NCBI GenBank assembly: GCA_945929285.1
Contig: CAMEOC010000001.1
Location: 1 to 19,597, forward strand
DNA: 19,597 nucleotides
Direction: 5' to 3'
Source of the DNA: an uncultured Mucispirillum sp.
Lineage (GTDB): Bacteria; Chrysiogenota; Deferribacteres; Deferribacterales; Mucispirillaceae
Part shown: in pieces, positions 7,409 to 15,953 of the stretch
How positions within the stretch are numbered: the first letter of the stretch is position 1
Layout: each line of letters opens with the position of its first letter
Position numbers and translations under genes: made by a program
The notes under the pieces: generated by a model
What the model was told of the DNA's origin: nothing
What the model saw: the letters and a program-made list of their open reading frames with translations, nothing else
Databases searched by the model: none

Positions 7409-9042
7409 TGAAAATATCTGTTTCCAGCCTGGGTGGAGCTGGTGAAATAGGGATGAATATGTATATCTATGAAACAGATAGATATGCAGTAATAGTAGAC
7501 TGTGGGGTAAAATTTACTAATATTGATGACCCAGGGCTAGACCTTATTATCCCAAATTTTTCATATTTAGAAATCATAAAAGAAAAAGAAAAACTACTTG
7601 TAGTAACCCATGGTCATGAAGACCATATAGGTGCAATTAGTTTTTTACTTAAAAGCCACCCTGAAATAATTATTGCATCTAATAGATATACTTATGATTT
7701 AATAGAGAAAAAGTTAAAAGAATATAATATAAATGCAGATAAAGTATATTATGATGATTTTAAACCTTTTGAATGGGGTGATTTTGAAGTAACACCATAC
7801 CCCATAAGCCATTCAATACACGGAGCATACGGCTTAAAAATCAAAATAGAAAACCATATGAGTTTTTTTCATATGTCTGATTATAAAATAGATTTATCAC
7901 CTGTTACATCCTGCCCTTTTCCTATAAATGAATTTATTAAAATAGGGGAAGAAGGTATAGACTGCCTTTTAGCTGATTCTACAAATGTATTGAAAAAAGG
8001 GTTTACAAAAGGGGAAAAACAGGTGGTGGAAAGTATAGATAATATATTTAAAAACCATAAAGGGCGTATATTTTTTACCACATTTGCATCTAACACTGAA
8101 AGAATACATACTGTTATAAATATAGCAGAAAATTATGGTAGAAAAATAGTCTGTGAAGGCTCATCATTACTTAAAAATATTGATACAGCAAGAAAATATG
8201 GTAAATTAAAGCTAGATGATAGTAATATACTTTCCCGCAAACAAATGGAAAAATATGATGAAGATAAGCTGCTATTTATAGCAACAGGCTCTCAAGGGGA
8301 AAAAGCCAGTGTTATAAGCAAAATATCAGAAGATGATTACTCAAATATAAAGGTGAGAAAAAACGACCTTTTTATATTTTCTTCAAGAATAATACCAGGT
8401 AACGAACACAGAATAAATGAGATAGTAAATAATATATATGCAAAAGGTGGCAGAGTAATTACTGCAGATGATGCTTCCATACATGTTTCAGGCCATGCTG
8501 CCATGGAAGACTGCAGGCTTTTATTAAATATATTAAAGCCTAATTATGTAGTGCCTATACATGGGGAAGTAAAGCATTTAATAACCCATATAGATATGGC
8601 AAAAAGCCAAGGGTATAAGGAAGAAAATATTATATTTTTCTTAGCAGGGCAAAAGTTAATATTTGAAAATAAAAAATTACAGGAAGTAGAAGAAATACCA
8701 GCAGGAAAAATGTATGTAGATTTGAATATGAATGAAATAATGGATATAGAAAGGGTAAAATTAAGAAAAAAACTTGCAATAAATGGCATAGTTATGGTAG
8801 TAAATACGGCAGAGAAAAATAAAACAATAGAAGAAAACAACTTAATCATAGAAACAGAAGGCTTTTTACTAAAGGAAGAATATATTCATGAGCTAAAACT
8901 TTCCCTAATAAATTATAATGAAGATAAAACAAACGGGCAGGATTTAGCATTTAAAGAGTATGCTGAAATAATAGTAAAGAAATTTTTTAAAAAAAAATTT
9001 ATGAAAAAACCAATAATAAAAATAATAAACACAAGTGCATAA
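7408..9042 (+). CDS. rnj: Ribonuclease J (metallo-beta-lactamase / beta-CASP RNase)
   Basis: The 544-residue protein is close to the usual 550-560 of RNase J, which has 5'-3' exonuclease and endonuclease activity in mRNA decay and rRNA maturation. The N-terminus has the family mark GGAGEIGMNMYIYE. Metal ligands are in THGHEDHIGA (H68, H70, D72, H73), with further likely ligands H135 (SHSIHG), D190 (LLADSTN) and H385 (PIHGE). The beta-CASP insertion spans roughly 200-350, with HVSGHA at 359-364. A C-terminal domain follows from about 455. AAGGGAG lies 4 nt before ATG, and the start overlaps the ispF stop (TAATG). The central bacterial decay enzyme here is therefore at least partly of RNase J type. 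RNase E presence cannot be judged. Confidence 0.95.
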   Translation: MKISVSSLGGAGEIGMNMYIYETDRYAVIVDCGVKFTNIDDPGLDLIIPNFSYLEIIKEKEKLLVVTHGHEDHIGAISFLLKSHPEIIIASNRYTYDLIEKKLKEYNINADKVYYDDFKPFEWGDFEVTPYPISHSIHGAYGLKIKIENHMSFFHMSDYKIDLSPVTSCPFPINEFIKIGEEGIDCLLADSTNVLKKGFTKGEKQVVESIDNIFKNHKGRIFFTTFASNTERIHTVINIAENYGRKIVCEGSSLLKNIDTARKYGKLKLDDSNILSRKQMEKYDEDKLLFIATGSQGEKASVISKISEDDYSNIKVRKNDLFIFSSRIIPGNEHRINEIVNNIYAKGGRVITADDASIHVSGHAAMEDCRLLLNILKPNYVVPIHGEVKHLITHIDMAKSQGYKEENIIFFLAGQKLIFENKKLQEVEEIPAGKMYVDLNMNEIMDIERVKLRKKLAINGIVMVVNTAEKNKTIEENNLIIETEGFLLKEEYIHELKLSLINYNEDKTNGQDLAFKEYAEIIVKKFFKKKFMKKPIIKIINTSA

Positions 9043-9058
9043 GCGGGGTAATTAGTAA

Positions 9059-9847
9059 ATGACAATAATAGAAGCAGTAATATTAGGTATATTGCAGGGT
9101 TTAACAGAGTTTTTACCAGTAAGTAGTTCTGGGCATTTAGCAATAGGTAAATACACCCTTGGTATGCAGGATATAGATTTATTGTTTGATGTAATGCTAC
9201 ATGTAGCCACATTAATGGTGGTATTAATATATTTTAGGCACAGGGTGTTTTTAATAATAAAAGCATTTTTTGGCATATTTTTAAAAAGATACCAAAAAGA
9301 TTATTTTGAAAACAAAAGATTTTTATGGGGTATAATAATAGCTTCAATTCCAACTGCAATTATTGGGCTTTTATTTGAAAAATATTTACTTGTTTATTTT
9401 AGTGCCATAATATTTGTGGGCTATGCTTTAATTGTAACATCTATTTTACTAGTAATTTCAGACCATTTCCAAGGTAGAGATAAAATAGATACTCCCCGCA
9501 GTATAATTATAGGTATTGCTCAAGGGCTTGCTGTAACTCCAGGTATTTCTCGCAGCGGAACAACCATTGCAGTAAGCACAATATTAGGTATAGAAAGGCA
9601 GGAAGCAGCAGAATTTTCATTTTTACTTTCAGTGCCTGCCATATTAGGTGCTATGATACTGCAGATAAAAGATGTGCAGGTTATTGAAAGCACCATGCTT
9701 GTAACATATGGTGCAGGTATGATAGCAGCCTTTATATCAGGCTTAGTAGTAATAGGCATAATGATGGAGTTTATAAGAAAAGCAAACTTAAAAGTATTTG
9801 CCATATACTGTTTATTGCTAGGGCTTGCAGTGGTAATTTTCTTATGA
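9059..9847 (+). CDS. uppP: Undecaprenyl-diphosphatase (UppP/BacA)
   Basis: The 262-residue polytopic membrane protein hydrolyses undecaprenyl diphosphate to the monophosphate lipid carrier used for peptidoglycan and other surface polymers. It is also known as a bacitracin resistance factor. The N-terminal catalytic motif ILQGLTEFLPVSSSGHL contains E17, the Ser cluster 22-24 and H26. The second motif is PGISRSGTTI, with R165. About seven to eight hydrophobic segments are spread along the length, with a charged loop at 76-88. GGGG at 9044-9047 is a somewhat distant Shine-Dalgarno. The stop overlaps the ftsK start by 4 bp (ATGA), so the two envelope genes are coupled. Confidence 0.96.
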   Translation: MTIIEAVILGILQGLTEFLPVSSSGHLAIGKYTLGMQDIDLLFDVMLHVATLMVVLIYFRHRVFLIIKAFFGIFLKRYQKDYFENKRFLWGIIIASIPTAIIGLLFEKYLLVYFSAIIFVGYALIVTSILLVISDHFQGRDKIDTPRSIIIGIAQGLAVTPGISRSGTTIAVSTILGIERQEAAEFSFLLSVPAILGAMILQIKDVQVIESTMLVTYGAGMIAAFISGLVVIGIMMEFIRKANLKVFAIYCLLLGLAVVIFL

Positions 9848-12411
9848 GAAAAAACAAAAACACTATAAAAAAAGAAAAAGTGGAAAAAAGCGTAAGAGCC
9901 CGCACAAATAAAAGTTTATCATCTGATATTCTTTTGCTGTTTTTTGGGCTTGTGGCAGTATTTTTCTTTTTATCCCTTGTATCATATTCTTCAACAGACC
10001 CAGGTTATGCAAATATTGAATTTTCCAGGTTTAACGATGAAAAGCTGGATAACTTATTTGGCAAAACTGGTGCATACATTGCAAGTTTTTTAGGGTTTTA
10101 TTTTGGTTGGACTGCGCTGTTTATTCCATTTTTATCAATATATTTATCTATATTAATATACAGGTATAAAAAAGGCTTAACCTTTATGATGTCCCCTGTG
10201 TTTGGTTTTATATACGGCATGGGTATAATAATAAGCTTATCAATAATAAGTGGGCTTGCAGGTGGAATAGATTTTTATTTTACTACTCAGCCATCTGGAG
10301 CAACCCTTGGGGCAATAGGTAGCAGCTTTATAGAATCACTTGTGGGAAAAGTAGGTGGTATAATAGTATTTTTAGTGGCAGTAATAGCTTTTAGCATGTT
10401 GCTTTTTTCCATTTCTTTTTCAGATATGGGGCATGGCTTTAGGGTTTTATTTAAGTATATAAAAGCTTTTATAGCTGTAATAAAAAACATATTTAGCAGT
10501 AAAAAAGAAAGTGAAGAATATGAAGTTTGTGAGCATGAAGAAATAGATGAAGAAGACATTAAAAATAAAATAAATAGCTTTTTTACAAAAATAAAAGAAA
10601 AACTTTTTGGAATAGCTAAAAAAGAGACAAACACACCAATTGCTTTAAGTTCAAGGGAAAATAAGCAGGCAGAACAACTGCTTGATAAAGATGAGCTTGA
10701 AGCTATATCAAACATACAGTTTATTTCAAATAACAGTGATGAAATAAAAAAAGAAGGAAATATAATAGATATTGATATAGACCAGGAAAAAAACAGCAGG
10801 ACAGAAAATACTTATGAAGAAGTAAAAGAACAGGCAGAAGAAATAAAAGAAAATAAAGAAGAAATAATAGAAAGTGAAGCAAAAGAAGAAAAAATAGAAA
10901 TAAGGCAGGCTTATGAAGAAATAGATGAGCCTTATAATGAAAAAGAAGAAAGCAGCGAAAATATAGAAATAAGAAAAATGGAAAAAGCTAAGGCTGTAAT
11001 ATTTGCAAACTATAATATACCACTTGGTATTTTGCAGGATAGTAAAAATAAAGTAGCCCAAATAAGCGAAAAAGAAATGAAAGCTCAAGGTGAGCTTTTA
11101 ACAGAAAAACTGCTTGATTTTGGAGTATCTGGCACAGTGAGAGCCATACAGCCAGGGCCTGTTGTTACCATGTTTGAATTTGAGCCATCAGCTGGAACAA
11201 GAGTTTCAAAAATTGCAGCATTAGAAAGTGATTTAGCTTTAAGCTTAAGTGCATTATCTATAAGGATAATAGCACCAATCCCAGGCAAAAACGCAGTAGG
11301 TATAGAAATACCAAATAAAAACAGGCAGTCGGTTTCCATAAAAGAGCTTTTAAAAACTCCAGAATTTAAAAACTCAAAATCACCATTAACGGTAGCTTTA
11401 GGAAAAGATGTAATAGGCAAGCCTTATATGTCTGATATTAAAAAGATGCCACACTTACTGGTGGCAGGCACAACAGGCAGTGGTAAATCTGTGGGTATTA
11501 ATACTATGATTTGCTCCATATTATTTAAAGCATCACCTGAAGAAGTAAAATTTATAATGATAGACCCAAAAATGGTGGAATTAAGTATATATGAAGGAAT
11601 ACCGCACTTAATGGCACCAGTTGTAACAGATACCCGCCTTGCAGCTAGTGTATTAAAAAATGTGGTGGCAGAGATGACAAGGCGGTATACCCTTTTAGCA
11701 GAAAAAAAGGTAAGAAATTTAGACGGCTATAATGAACTAATAAAAGATGATGAAATGGCAGAGAAAATGCCATACTTAGTGGTAATAGTAGATGAATTTG
11801 CAGACCTTATGATGGTAGCAGGAAAAGATGTGGAAATGAGTATTGCTCGTATTGCTCAAATGGCTCGTGCTGTGGGTATTCATTTAATTATAGCTACCCA
11901 AAGGCCTACAACAAATGTAATAACAGGGCTTATAAAAGCTAATATGCCAGCTCGTCTTTCATTTAAAGTTTCCCAAAAAAATGACTCACGGGTAATTATT
12001 GACCAAAACGGGGCAGATACACTTTTATGTATGGGGGATAGCCTTTTTATACCACCAGGCACAAGCGATGCCATAAGAATACACGGTGCCTTTGTTTCAG
12101 ATGATGAAGTTCGCGGTATAGTGGAATACCTGCAGGCAGAATACGGCAAGCCGGAATATAATATGGCAATGGTGCAGGAAGTAAAAGAAGGCGGCAGTGC
12201 AGGCAAAGAAGATGATGAAGAAACCGATGCTTTATATAACGATGCAGTAGATTTGGTAATGGATAAAGGAACAGCTTCTATTTCTATGATACAGCGAGTT
12301 TTTAAAATAGGTTATAACAGGGCTGCAAGAATAGTGGAAACCATGGAAGCAAGGGGAATATTAGAACCAAGTGATGGCACTGCAAAACCAAGAAAAGTAA
12401 TAAGAAGATAA
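9844..12411 (+). CDS. ftsK: DNA translocase FtsK (four TM segments, acidic linker, motor and gamma domain)
   Basis: The 855-residue protein couples septation to chromosome dimer resolution and DNA pumping at the division site. Four hydrophobic segments lie near 28-48, 76-106, 116-139 and 168-192. A linker of about 200-385 is rich in Glu and Lys and looks disordered. The RecA-like motor follows, with Walker A GTTGSGKS (542-549), Walker B LVVIVDEFADL (D650, E651) and the FtsK/SpoIIIE signature IATQRPTTNVITGLIKANMPARLSFKV (over 11890-11970). The C-terminal winged-helix gamma domain is near 790-855 (TASISMIQRVFKIGYNRAARI), expected to read KOPS-type motifs. The linker is short, as in SpoIIIE/SftA-sized members rather than the 1300-residue E. 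coli protein. Confidence 0.97.
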   Translation: MRKNKNTIKKEKVEKSVRARTNKSLSSDILLLFFGLVAVFFFLSLVSYSSTDPGYANIEFSRFNDEKLDNLFGKTGAYIASFLGFYFGWTALFIPFLSIYLSILIYRYKKGLTFMMSPVFGFIYGMGIIISLSIISGLAGGIDFYFTTQPSGATLGAIGSSFIESLVGKVGGIIVFLVAVIAFSMLLFSISFSDMGHGFRVLFKYIKAFIAVIKNIFSSKKESEEYEVCEHEEIDEEDIKNKINSFFTKIKEKLFGIAKKETNTPIALSSRENKQAEQLLDKDELEAISNIQFISNNSDEIKKEGNIIDIDIDQEKNSRTENTYEEVKEQAEEIKENKEEIIESEAKEEKIEIRQAYEEIDEPYNEKEESSENIEIRKMEKAKAVIFANYNIPLGILQDSKNKVAQISEKEMKAQGELLTEKLLDFGVSGTVRAIQPGPVVTMFEFEPSAGTRVSKIAALESDLALSLSALSIRIIAPIPGKNAVGIEIPNKNRQSVSIKELLKTPEFKNSKSPLTVALGKDVIGKPYMSDIKKMPHLLVAGTTGSGKSVGINTMICSILFKASPEEVKFIMIDPKMVELSIYEGIPHLMAPVVTDTRLAASVLKNVVAEMTRRYTLLAEKKVRNLDGYNELIKDDEMAEKMPYLVVIVDEFADLMMVAGKDVEMSIARIAQMARAVGIHLIIATQRPTTNVITGLIKANMPARLSFKVSQKNDSRVIIDQNGADTLLCMGDSLFIPPGTSDAIRIHGAFVSDDEVRGIVEYLQAEYGKPEYNMAMVQEVKEGGSAGKEDDEETDALYNDAVDLVMDKGTASISMIQRVFKIGYNRAARIVETMEARGILEPSDGTAKPRKVIRR

Positions 12412-12439
12412 ATAAGCTTATTAAAAAAGGATAAATAAA

Positions 12440-12697
12440 ATGGCACATATTTCAATAGATTTACCAAGTATATCAAGCAGCCAAAAGAAAAGGTTAATAA
12501 GTGAAATGCAAAATTTACTTTCAGAAATAGCAGAAATAGATGTAAATGAAATATCTGTATCACTACATGAACTGCCAGTAGAAAATATGAACGGTAATAG
12601 CTTAAGGCAGGAAAGTAAAAAAGAAATAAAAGAACAAAAAAAGATAGAAGAAAAAGAAGTTAAGAAAAAATCATTCTTTAAAGAAATATTTCCATAA
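12440..12697 (+). CDS. Small tautomerase-superfamily-like protein without catalytic Pro1
   Basis: The 85-residue protein begins MAHISIDLP, continues with a helix (SSQKKRLISEMQNLLSEIA) and a second strand ending in ISVSLHELPVENM. This beta-alpha-beta pattern matches 4-oxalocrotonate tautomerase-like proteins, which begin MPxI and use Pro1 as catalytic base. Here the second codon is GCA (Ala) instead of CCN (Pro), and the positions of the usual Arg11 and Arg39 are also not Arg. After residue 52 comes a Lys/Glu-rich tail of about 30 residues not usual in the family. AAGGA at 12427-12431 is a good Shine-Dalgarno, confirming this start. It is the last gene of the plus-strand block, 28 bp after ftsK. 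Family placement is by pattern only. Confidence 0.6.
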   Translation: MAHISIDLPSISSSQKKRLISEMQNLLSEIAEIDVNEISVSLHELPVENMNGNSLRQESKKEIKEQKKIEEKEVKKKSFFKEIFP

Positions 12698-12703
12698 AAT
12701 AAA

Positions 12704-12731
12704 GGCTTAAAAACTAGCAATGCTTTAAGCC
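12704..12731. terminator. Probable bidirectional terminator between convergent genes
   Basis: GGCTTAAA (12704-12711) and TTTAAGCC (12724-12731) form a perfect 8-bp stem with a 12-nt loop. The tail read on the minus strand is T-rich (TTTATTTTAT), and the plus-strand tail is AT-rich but not a pure T run. The hairpin lies between the tautomerase-like gene and coaE and includes the coaE stop codon. Position favours termination for both directions, with coaE the better served. Confidence 0.5.
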
Positions 12732-13337
12732 ATAATTTATTTGGTTTATTAGGTTATATACTCTTTTTACTTCCAGTGTTAAATTATTAATATCTTTAGA
12801 ATTATCTATTATAAATTTAGCATATTTAAGCCTTTCTTCCTGGCTTAACTGGTTATTTAATATATTTTCTGCCTGCTCTTTTGTTATATTATCTCTTTTT
12901 ATTAATCTCTTAATCTGTATATTTTTATCTGTTGTAACCACAATTAAAGCATCATAATGGATAAAGCTGCCACTTTCTATCATTTTTGCAGCATGGGTTA
13001 TAATAACAGCTTTATCATCTTTGCCATAAATTTGGGAGCGAAGTTTTTTTTCATAATCAAATATGGCAGGGTGCACTATTTCTTCCAGCACTATTAATTT
13101 TTCTTTATTGCTAAAAACAATACTTCCAAGCTTTTTTCGTATTATATTACCATTTTCATCTAAAATATCACTGCCAAAATATTTTACTATTTTATTATAT
13201 GCTATTTCGCCTTTTTCCATAACTTTTCTGCTTACATCATCAGAATCTATGGTATAAAAACCAAGGTTATTAAATATTTCTGCCACTTTGCTTTTACCGC
13301 AGGCAATACCTCCAGTTAAGCCAATATTTTTAAGCAT
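12714..13337 (-). CDS. coaE: Dephospho-CoA kinase (CoaE)
   Basis: The 207-residue protein phosphorylates the 3'-OH of dephospho-CoA, the last step of CoA synthesis. The N-terminal P-loop reads GLTGGIACGKS (6-16), followed by the substrate-binding IDSDDVSRKV (family DADxIAR region). Further on are IVHPAIFDYE, VVTTDKNIQIKRLIKRD and the lid-like stretch with DNSKDINNL. The length matches the usual 200-210. The Shine-Dalgarno GGAGAA lies in the last codons of the YkgJ-like gene, and the two genes are 2 bp apart. coaE is the last gene of the minus-strand operon. Confidence 0.95.
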   Translation of the reverse strand: MLKNIGLTGGIACGKSKVAEIFNNLGFYTIDSDDVSRKVMEKGEIAYNKIVKYFGSDILDENGNIIRKKLGSIVFSNKEKLIVLEEIVHPAIFDYEKKLRSQIYGKDDKAVIITHAAKMIESGSFIHYDALIVVTTDKNIQIKRLIKRDNITKEQAENILNNQLSQEERLKYAKFIIDNSKDINNLTLEVKRVYNLINQINYGLKHC

Positions 13338-13339
13338 GA

Positions 13340-13576
13340 TTATTCTCCATATATTTCTTTTATAATACTTATCTGCTCATCTTTTGGTAAAGATGATAAA
13401 AAGTAGCAAAAATAATCTGCCTGAAAATCGCGGCATACTTGAGGTCTGTTTTCATAATCACCACATTTACCGTTAGGAAGCAGATTTTTACAAGTAACAC
13501 CGGCCTTTTTATTTAATGAAGAAATGCTGTAAGCTATGCAGCATACTCCGCACATATCACATTCTATTTTACCCAT
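13340..13576 (-). CDS. YkgJ-family (UPF0153) cysteine-cluster protein
   Basis: The 78-residue protein carries the family pattern CDMCGVCC (C6, C9, C12, C13), then C29, C38 in GKCGDY and C48 in RPQVCRDF, with an extra C57. This spacing is that of the zinc- or iron-chelating cysteine-cluster family typified by E. coli YkgJ, whose role is not settled. It is at the small end of the family. It overlaps the upstream FAH-family gene by 8 bp and is 2 bp from coaE, so all are likely read from one mRNA. No membrane segment or signal peptide is present. A metal-binding function is inferred from the cysteines only. Confidence 0.85.
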   Translation of the reverse strand: MGKIECDMCGVCCIAYSISSLNKKAGVTCKNLLPNGKCGDYENRPQVCRDFQADYFCYFLSSLPKDEQISIIKEIYGE

Positions 13577-14315
13577 TATTTTCCCTAATACATTTATTTT
13601 CTAAAGTGCCTAAGTTTTCTATTTTTATACTTATTACATCATCATTTTGAACTTGTATAGAATTTGAAGGTGTGCCTGTTAATATAACATCACCTGGGTT
13701 TAATGTCATTATATGGGAAATAAATGAAACTTGAAAGTAGATATCATATATCATATCTTTAGAAAAACCATGCTGGCATATTTCACCGTTTTTATATGTG
13801 GTAATCTCAAGGTTACTAATATCTAAATCTGTATTAATATATGGCCCTAAGGGAGTAAAGCTGTCATAAGATTTGCCTATGGTAACAGTTAAATCAGCAG
13901 ATTCCTGCGGTGCTGTAATATCATTTGCAATGGTATAGCCTAATATATGGTTTGCTGCATGGCATTCTGAAATATTTTTGCATTTTTTGCCTATAATTAC
14001 AGCTATTTCACCTTCTATTCGCACATCATCAACATTTTTAGGAAGTATTATATTTTCACCTGAAGCAATAACGGTGGTTGGTGGTTTTAAAAACATTTGT
14101 GGGCTAATATCTTTTGATGAGCCATTATAGTTTTTACGAAAGCCTATTATTTTAGAAGGAAGCACTGGGGGAAGTATTGTTACATCTTTTAATGGTATAA
14201 TATTACTTGTAAGGGAATAATCATGAAAAATTGTGCCGTTTATGCGTTTTATAATTTCACCGTCTAGTATACCCCTGTATTCTGTTTTATCTAATTTATA
14301 GCGAATAAATTTCAT
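13569..14315 (-). CDS. Fumarylacetoacetate hydrolase (FAH) family protein
   Basis: The 248-residue protein has the FAH-type pattern. PSKIIGFRKNY is the entry to the fold, FLKPPTTVIASGENIILP follows, and the metal ligands are E101 and E103 (RIEGEIAVIIG) and D132 (ANDITA). SFTPLGPYI and NPGDVILTGTPS come later. Members hydrolyse or decarboxylate beta-diketo or oxaloacetate-type acids, and exact substrates cannot be told from sequence. The usual NDVTARD reads NDITAPQ here, so the Arg/Asp after the metal site differ. The short N-terminal domain resembles oxaloacetate decarboxylase-like members (FAHD1 type). GGGGG lies about 5 nt before the start, and ATGA overlaps the cca stop. Confidence 0.9.
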   Translation of the reverse strand: MKFIRYKLDKTEYRGILDGEIIKRINGTIFHDYSLTSNIIPLKDVTILPPVLPSKIIGFRKNYNGSSKDISPQMFLKPPTTVIASGENIILPKNVDDVRIEGEIAVIIGKKCKNISECHAANHILGYTIANDITAPQESADLTVTIGKSYDSFTPLGPYINTDLDISNLEITTYKNGEICQHGFSKDMIYDIYFQVSFISHIMTLNPGDVILTGTPSNSIQVQNDDVISIKIENLGTLENKCIRENNG

Positions 14316-15439
14316 TTAAGCCCCCATTTATTTGTAATGTAATCTGCTATATTATCACTATTTAGTTTATTAATTGCAAGTAAAAAAGAAGTTTCATCTA
14401 AAATAGTGGAAAATAAAGGGGAAGGCTTAAAGCCTAAATACTGTAAAAGGCTGCCATTTACATGTATTGTATTATTAAAATCAAGGCTTTTATAGGCAGA
14501 TAATAAGTTATGAGATAAAGATATATCATTAAAATCATATTCAAAAATTATGGCAATATTTTCAATTAGTTTTGCATTTTTAAAGGCAAAATATAAAAGC
14601 TCGTCAAAAGAGTAGTTTTTAATAGTATTATAATCAAGAGATAAATACAGTTTAATATTTTTCATTTCCTGCCCCTGCAGATTAAGGTAATTTATAAAAC
14701 CAATATCTTTTACCCAAAGGTAAAGTAAAAGGTGAAAATCACTTGTTTTTTCTTTTGCTTTAATAAGCTTTTTATTATCTATTAAATCAGTATTTAAAAG
14801 TGGAGATAATATATTATATTCTTTTATAATATTTAAAGCATATAAAAGGTTTTGCCCTTTAAACATTTTTCTAAACTCTTCTAATACTCTTTCTTTTGCA
14901 GTTGTTTTTAATAAATTTTTATGAATACATGCATTTTCCAGACTGTATTTATCAATATTAAAACCAAGGGTGGAAGCAAACCTTAAAGCTCTAATTATAC
15001 GAAGGGCATCATCTGTAAAAGAGCTATCTGTTACTATTTTTATTTCTTTATTATTTAAATCATCAATACTGCCAATAATATCTCCATCTAAAGAGCAGGC
15101 AAGGTTATTTATGGTAAAATCTCTTTTTAGCACATCTTCATAAATATTTTCACCTCTTAATTTTGAAACATCAATAATTAAGTTATCTTTCATAAGCCTC
15201 ATATTATCTTTAAATGGCACAGGGTATGTTTTTAAATATTTGCCTAGCTTTTTTGCAAGTGTTTTATAGTCTATATTTTCAGCTGTTATATCAATATCAG
15301 AAATATTATGGTTTAATATAATATCACGCAGGCAGCCTCCCACTAAATATATTTTACAGTTACATTCTTTTTCAATATTAAAAAGTATGTGAAAAAAAGG
15401 AATATTTTTTTTTAAAATCTCTTTTGAAATTGTTGACAT
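14312..15439 (-). CDS. cca: tRNA CCA nucleotidyltransferase / poly(A) polymerase family protein
   Basis: The 375-residue class II nucleotidyltransferase has the head motif LVGGCLRDIIL (G34, G35, R38, D39), catalytic DID in SDIDIT (D48, D50), KRDFTINNLA, and DDALRIIRALRFASTLGF (the conserved RNA-binding helix region). ERVLEEFRKMFKG is the start of the body domain. These define the CCA-adding/poly(A) polymerase group, and the length favours a tRNA CCA enzyme. Whether it adds the full CCA or only CC or A cannot be decided by eye. No HD phosphohydrolase domain is evident in the poorly conserved C-terminal half. It is the first gene of the minus-strand operon, divergent from the phosphodiesterase gene 28 bp away. 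GGGG lies 7-8 nt before the start. Confidence 0.9.
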   Translation of the reverse strand: MSTISKEILKKNIPFFHILFNIEKECNCKIYLVGGCLRDIILNHNISDIDITAENIDYKTLAKKLGKYLKTYPVPFKDNMRLMKDNLIIDVSKLRGENIYEDVLKRDFTINNLACSLDGDIIGSIDDLNNKEIKIVTDSSFTDDALRIIRALRFASTLGFNIDKYSLENACIHKNLLKTTAKERVLEEFRKMFKGQNLLYALNIIKEYNILSPLLNTDLIDNKKLIKAKEKTSDFHLLLYLWVKDIGFINYLNLQGQEMKNIKLYLSLDYNTIKNYSFDELLYFAFKNAKLIENIAIIFEYDFNDISLSHNLLSAYKSLDFNNTIHVNGSLLQYLGFKPSPLFSTILDETSFLLAINKLNSDNIADYITNKWGLK

Positions 15440-15462
15440 TTTTATAATCCCCGTTATATATT
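15433..15462 (+). promoter_or_regulatory. Candidate sigma-70 promoter directly at the phosphodiesterase start
   Basis: TTGACA at 15433-15438 is a perfect -35 box lying over the start of the divergent cca gene. TATATA (15455-15460) or TATATT (15457-15462) follows at 16 or 18 bp. Transcription would begin at about 15467-15469, that is on the ATG itself. No Shine-Dalgarno is visible, which agrees with a leaderless mRNA. Confidence 0.45.
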
Positions 15463-15467
15463 AGAAA

Positions 15468-15953
15468 ATGACTAAAGTAATAATAATATCAGACACACAT
15501 ACAGCAAGTGTAGAAAGGCTTTCAGATAACCTTATAAATAAGATTAAGGAAGCCGATATTGTAATACATGCAGGCGATGCTGATACTCTTAATTTTATAG
15601 ACGAGTTAGAAGATATCTGCAAGTGTTTATATGCGATTAAAGGAAATTGTGATATTGGCTCAAAACTTCCTTTACAGCTGGTTGTAGATATTGAAGGTGT
15701 AAAGGTGGGTATAAACCACGGCACAGGCAACTATAATAATGTTATAGACAGGCTTTATTACACTTTCAGCGAAGAAGACCCTACCATAATTATTTTTGGT
15801 CATACCCATGTGCCAGTTAATGAAGAAATAGAAGGTGTATGGTTTATAAACCCAGGCTCTACATCATTAAATAGAAGTTTAAAGTATGGCACATATGCAG
15901 AGCTTATAGTAGAAAATGGCACTTTTAAGTGTGAAATACTTGATGCAGAATAA
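15468..15953 (+). CDS. YfcE/MJ0936-type metallophosphoesterase
   Basis: The 161-residue protein has all calcineurin-like phosphoesterase motifs: IISDTH (D9, H11), IHAGDAD (D37), IKGNCD (N60), NHGT (H84) and FGHTHVP (H112, H114), followed by FINPGSTS. The length and motif order are those of the small YfcE/MJ0936 phosphodiesterases, known to act on artificial phosphodiesters; the physiological substrate is generally unsettled. No signal peptide is present, so it should be cytoplasmic. The gene starts a new plus-strand block, divergent from cca. A near-consensus promoter ends just before its ATG and no Shine-Dalgarno sequence is seen. Confidence 0.92.
   Translation: MTKVIIISDTHTASVERLSDNLINKIKEADIVIHAGDADTLNFIDELEDICKCLYAIKGNCDIGSKLPLQLVVDIEGVKVGINHGTGNYNNVIDRLYYTFSEEDPTIIIFGHTHVPVNEEIEGVWFINPGSTSLNRSLKYGTYAELIVENGTFKCEILDAE

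Noticed and set aside
12411..12422. Perfect 12-bp palindrome AATAAGCTTATT after ftsK
   Set aside because: It has no loop and no T-run, it is very AT-rich, and it is best explained by chance and the ftsK stop codon context.
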